DNA from: Phialocephala subalpina
Taxonomy: Eukaryota > Ascomycota > Leotiomycetes > Helotiales > Mollisiaceae
Assembly: GCA_900073065.1 (NCBI GenBank)
Contig: FJOG01000063.1
Span: 172,875 to 232,461, forward strand
Direction of reading: 5' to 3'
Length of the DNA: 59,587 bases
Shown here one piece after another: positions 56,183 to 59,587 of this stretch. The notes beneath the pieces were generated by a model that searched no databases, had not been told where the DNA came from, and saw only the letters and a program-made list of their open reading frames with translations. A program made the position numbers and the translations under genes. Position 1 is the first letter of the stretch. Each line of letters begins with the position of its first letter.

Positions 56183-57213
56183 TCAACCATCCAGCCTTGT
56201 CATCTCTCCAGCAGGCTTCTTAGGCACTACGCGCTTCCAAAGATCCCGCACAAAAGCGCCCCCACCTTTAATCAATTCCATAAACGAAGTATGCTCCGAG
56301 ATTATCTCGACGTTGGCAGCCATGTAGAGGGAAATCAACTTTCTCAACCCATCGATATCAGTTTCTAAATCTGGAGTCGAACTATCGAAATACGTGTACT
56401 GTGCAAGATTAATGATTTCTTGAACCTTGGACGCATCGAGGCGGAGCGTGCTTAGCGTTTGGTATAGCTTGGATAGAACCAATATCTTTAGACTGTTGAC
56501 TTCCCATTTTTCCGCTAAGACATATAGGGAAGCATGAGCAAGAAGGACCTCACCGCTGTTCTCAATTGGACCATCGTTCATCGAGGACTTTCAGGTACAA
56601 AGGTTGGATCGAGATTCGATAAGAGGATATTTGAGAGAATTGAACATATCGGATGCAGATGTCGGTGGCTCTGGACCAGACCTGTACAAGTTAAGCGGGC
56701 CATTCTTGGATTTCTTCCTTTTCTTCGATCGAACTTCAAACAACCATTCGTCCTCGGGCTCTAGTGCGGAGGTACGGGGTGCGGGAGGGGCTACGGAGGA
56801 ACGGGTCGCGAAGGAAGATCCCCATCCATCAAGCACTCGAGGCTCTTGCGATGACGATTCTGCCTCCACAACCGCTTGAGCCGTAGAGCCCTTCGAGATC
56901 GAATAATCTCCTGTATAGGCGAACTGAGCAAACCGTATGAATGTTCCTTTATCCACGTCCATCCACCTAGATTCGCCAGCTACGCTCTCTGCCATCTCTC
57001 CCCGCATGAGCGCAGCTAGTGCAGGGGATTGCTCTGCGAGTACCGCCTCGTGGACCACAATTGTAACCTCGTCGGGCCCGATAATAAACTTGAAAGGGCG
57101 AGAAATGAGTATCCTACGAGAGGGAGGTGTTAGTTCGTATAACTATGAAGCCTGCGAGGCAGTAGATTACAAACCGTGGAAGATAGGACATACTCTTCAA
57201 ACGTGGCCGGCAT
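56183..57213 (-). pseudogene. BTB/POZ-domain protein with a single in-frame TGA
   Basis: BTB domains mediate protein-protein contacts, often as Cullin-3 adaptors. Proposed exon 1 is 57213-57194 (MPATFEE), the intron 57193-57114 (GTATGT...CTAAC...TAG) and exon 2 57113-56183. The joined product starts MPATFEEILISRPFKFIIGP, then VHEAVLAEQSPALAALMRGE, W-x-DVD, and FIRFAQFAYTGDYS, all typical of fungal BTB proteins. A basic stretch (RSKKRKKSKNG, about residue 140) could be a nuclear signal. Codon 181 is TGA (56593-56591); afterwards the same frame continues with the usual second half (VLLAHASLYVLAEKWEVNSL) to a stop at 56183 (317 codons in all). One nonsense change thus splits an otherwise complete gene. 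I found no intron that removes it in frame. Sequencing error or a truncated but functional 180-residue protein remain possible. Confidence 0.8.
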
Positions 57214-59033
57214 ATTGACTTTGAGCTAAAGATAGGTATTTTGACTATTTAATATTTGCTTTTAAAGAGTGGGAGCGATAATCATCGGAGAAATACGAGC
57301 ATTGCAATTATAGTGCGTTGATCTATTAACTCGCTTCCTTGCGGGAAGCTCTAAAGGCTCAGCTTATCGGCACGTGCAGCTACTCTCGTCGCCATGAAAT
57401 GAAGTGAATAGGGTTTACATTTCGCGGTAGTATAAGGTCCGCTGACGGCCTTTGGTGGACAATTACCGCGACTATTGTAAGCCGCTGCTAAGCCTCGCGC
57501 AAAAGTCTCCTAAAGCGAGCCGCATTTACAAAAGAATATTCGAGAGTATTAGCCACTAATTTAATTTTAGATATAAAAGGCTAAAGCATTTTAAGTTAAA
57601 TTAATAATCTCTTGATTTTTACTTTAGTTATAATATATTCTAACGATTAATACTAAATTTCTCCTTTATTCTCTTGAATTAAAAACTTTTTTCTTATTAT
57701 ATATAAACTTTTTAAACGCTTTAAATTTCACGTTATAATCAATTTAGTTAGTAGACGCCGCTATTAGCTATGGCAAATAATCCAAGTTATAAATTTTAGA
57801 GCTAAGAAAATTACGAAGACTACGAAAAGTATTATATATATCCTTTTAATATATATATTCTTTTTATACGTAATAGCCCTATTTAAGACGTAGTTAAATA
57901 CTAATTTAAATGTATATAGAATAAATAAAGCGTCGAGAATAACTTTACTCTTAAAATAAATAAATTTATAATATATTCTCGCCGAAAATAATATTAAGAA
58001 TATATAATAAAAATATTTATAAAAGGACTTCGCAAATGGCCCTATTAACTTTATTTATCGTTTGGTATTAAAAAAGATATAATATATCCTAATTAAGTAT
58101 TAACGCATAAATACAACTAATCTTCTAATAAATAATATCATATAATAAGTATATTAAATATTAGTATTATTTATTCCTATTAGATAAATCGACGTAATTT
58201 TTAATTATTCTAACCTTTTTAATTTATTTCCATAGTATTTGAAATGTTTACTTTTATCAAATTATTTTAAACCCTTATTAATATTAATAAATAGATATAA
58301 ATTTAGCCTCGGGTTTTCCTTCGTAATACGTTTAATATAAACCTTTTAACGCTTCTTATAACGAAATTCGAGTTTTATTCTTTGAGCCTCCTTTGATACT
58401 CGATAACTTGAGTAATTGCCTAGATTATATTTTAGGCCTACGTCTCGATCCTTTGCGCCTTATACTTAAGTATATATCTTTGGATAAATTTAAACCAGAA
58501 TATATAATATTTCGTATCGTATACTTTGCGTAATAAAGTAAAAACTAGGTTAATAATACTTAGTGCGAGTAATTTGACTTTAAATTAAAGTTAATATCTT
58601 TAAACGTATTCCGTATTATTACTAGGTTTATATAGGGCGATTATATACTAATTAATTATATATAAGAAAGTTTAAAAAATACGAAGATAATTACTATTAA
58701 TGGGATATTTATTACTATTAAAAAGAATTTGATTATTACTTTAAATTACTTTTAATTTTCCCTCGTAAATAAAATCTAAATTAATATCGTTTATATTAAT
58801 TAGGATAATATTAACGAGCGTAATATTTAAGTTTTAAAGATAAGAAATATTTTTAATTAGTCGCTAATAATAATAATATGGCTCGGAGAAAATAAAATAA
58901 ATAATATAAATTTAAATTCTTGGATTAAAATTTTATTTAATAAGCTTTGCCTTTATAATATAATTTTAAAGGCTTATAATAAATAAATATTAGAAGTAAC
59001 TTTAGAAATTAACGTAAAAATATAAGAATCCAA
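57214..59033. other. Upstream DNA of the BTB gene grading into AT-rich RIPed DNA
   Basis: 57214-57560 has near-normal GC and should contain the BTB promoter. From about 57560 to 59033 the RIP signature dominates and no domain can be read; it is presumably decayed transposon sequence. Confidence 0.55.
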
Positions 59034-59295
59034 TGTCACGTGTAAGATTGGGTGTCCTACTGGCGCAGCCTCTGGCTGGCTTACAGCCACCACCTAAGGC
59101 TGCGCAGCCTCCATAACCTACGTAGAGCTCGCGTAAGCTTACGCGTAGCGTAGGAGGTCTTACGGGGGCTATGCGGTTGTTATTCTTAGGCTGTTATTCT
59201 GTATATAGGGGCTCTCTGAATCTCTGGCAAAAGGACAGAGATTAGTCTAGTACCAATCTGACCTATTGTTGCCTCCTTCTATTCTACACCTCACA
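59034..59295. mobile_element. Solo LTR (262 bp) with TCCAA target duplication
   Basis: Starts TGTCACGTGTAAGATTGGGT and ends CCTCACA-type (TTCTACACCTCACA), with TG...CA termini. TCCAA occurs at 59029-59033 and 59296-59300. It contains TGTATATAGGGGCTCTCTGA, a probable TATA region and transcription start, and a CTTACGCGTAGCGTAGG inverted motif. No internal retroelement sequence is attached, so it is the product of LTR-LTR recombination. It is clearly less RIPed than its surroundings and unlike the copia LTRs of the left block. Orientation is undecided (probably plus from the TATA position). Confidence 0.85.
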
Positions 59296-59300
59296 TCCAA

Positions 59301-59587
59301 TTATAATTATAACGAGTTAAAAAGTTTTCCTTTTTTAAAGGATATTTTATACTTTAATAATAAATAATAAATTAATTTAAATAATAAGAATAAATTTGGA
59401 CTCTCGTTTTTTCGCGATCTTATTACTATGGTATTTTTTCGCCTTGCTTAGAATTCGTACTAAACTCGCTTATAAATAATTTAGGAATTAACCGTTAATT
59501 CGATCCGTTCGATATTCGATTAAAGCGATTTAAGCGTATTTCTTCGAGTAATTTTAACGCTTATTAATATTTTTATAATAAAATTTT
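59301..59587. other. AT-rich RIPed DNA to the window end
   Basis: Same composition as before the solo LTR; no feature can be read. Confidence 0.6.

Noticed and set aside
56534..57218. Plus-strand frames over the BTB gene
   Set aside because: Antisense shadows; the minus-strand spliced model explains the region with conserved BTB sequence.

Overview
The window looks like nuclear DNA of a filamentous ascomycete (Pezizomycotina). Genes carry short fungal introns (58-80 bp, GT...AG, CTAAC/CTGAC-type branch sites). Long tracts have been rewritten by repeat-induced point mutation (RIP): CpA/TpG are almost absent, TpA is very common, and most surviving C and G sit in CpG, giving endless TCGA. I cannot name the species. 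Layout: (1) 1-35332, an AT-rich block of nested Ty1/copia LTR retrotransposons, all RIP-killed; (2) 35333-41690, a GC-balanced gene island; (3) 41690-45240, mostly AT-rich relic DNA; (4) 45240-53105, moderate-GC DNA with a minisatellite and RIP-damaged host genes; (5) 53106-55218, a Fot/pogo-type DNA transposon; (6) 55219-57215, a small gene island; (7) 57220-59587, AT-rich again with a clean solo LTR.

Transposon block. Element B (4527-13127, minus strand) has two 156-bp LTRs and a TTAAA target duplication, and lies inside element A (minus). Element C (15924-22857, plus) has two 104-bp LTRs and an AAACG duplication, and lies inside element D (minus). A lacks its 5' end and D its 3' end; they meet near 15838, which suggests a deletion. 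The pair seems to split an older plus-strand element (G at 1-1401 and perhaps E at 29201-31650). B, C and D keep a primer-binding site that looks complementary to the anticodon arm of initiator tRNA-Met, the Drosophila-copia style of half-tRNA priming. A 211-bp MITE-like foldback lies inside D.

Genes. The one clearly intact large gene is a Ccc2/CtpA-type copper P1B-ATPase (36286-39651, minus, two exons, 1099 codons). Divergent from it is a cytochrome P450 with four clean introns that stops before the I helix and heme-binding region. A short F-box-like gene (35330-35746) is cut off exactly at the edge of the retroelement block. Further right are a CHR-family chromate-transporter pseudogene with seven internal transition-type stops but intact frame and introns (47821-49566), an arrestin-like (ART family) pseudogene (50492-51936), a MADS-box-like small gene (55332-55637) and a BTB/POZ gene with one in-frame TGA (56183-57213).

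Working together. There is no evident operon or complete biosynthetic cluster. A copper pump, a chromate transporter and a P450 within 14 kb hint at a decayed accessory or stress region, with genes eroded by RIP leaking from neighbouring repeats. No convincingly new molecular system is present. The best leads are the chimeric A/D junction, the un-RIPed insert in element B, the strong foldback at 52197-52350, the MITE with TTA duplications nested in the Fot-like element, and the single-stop BTB gene.
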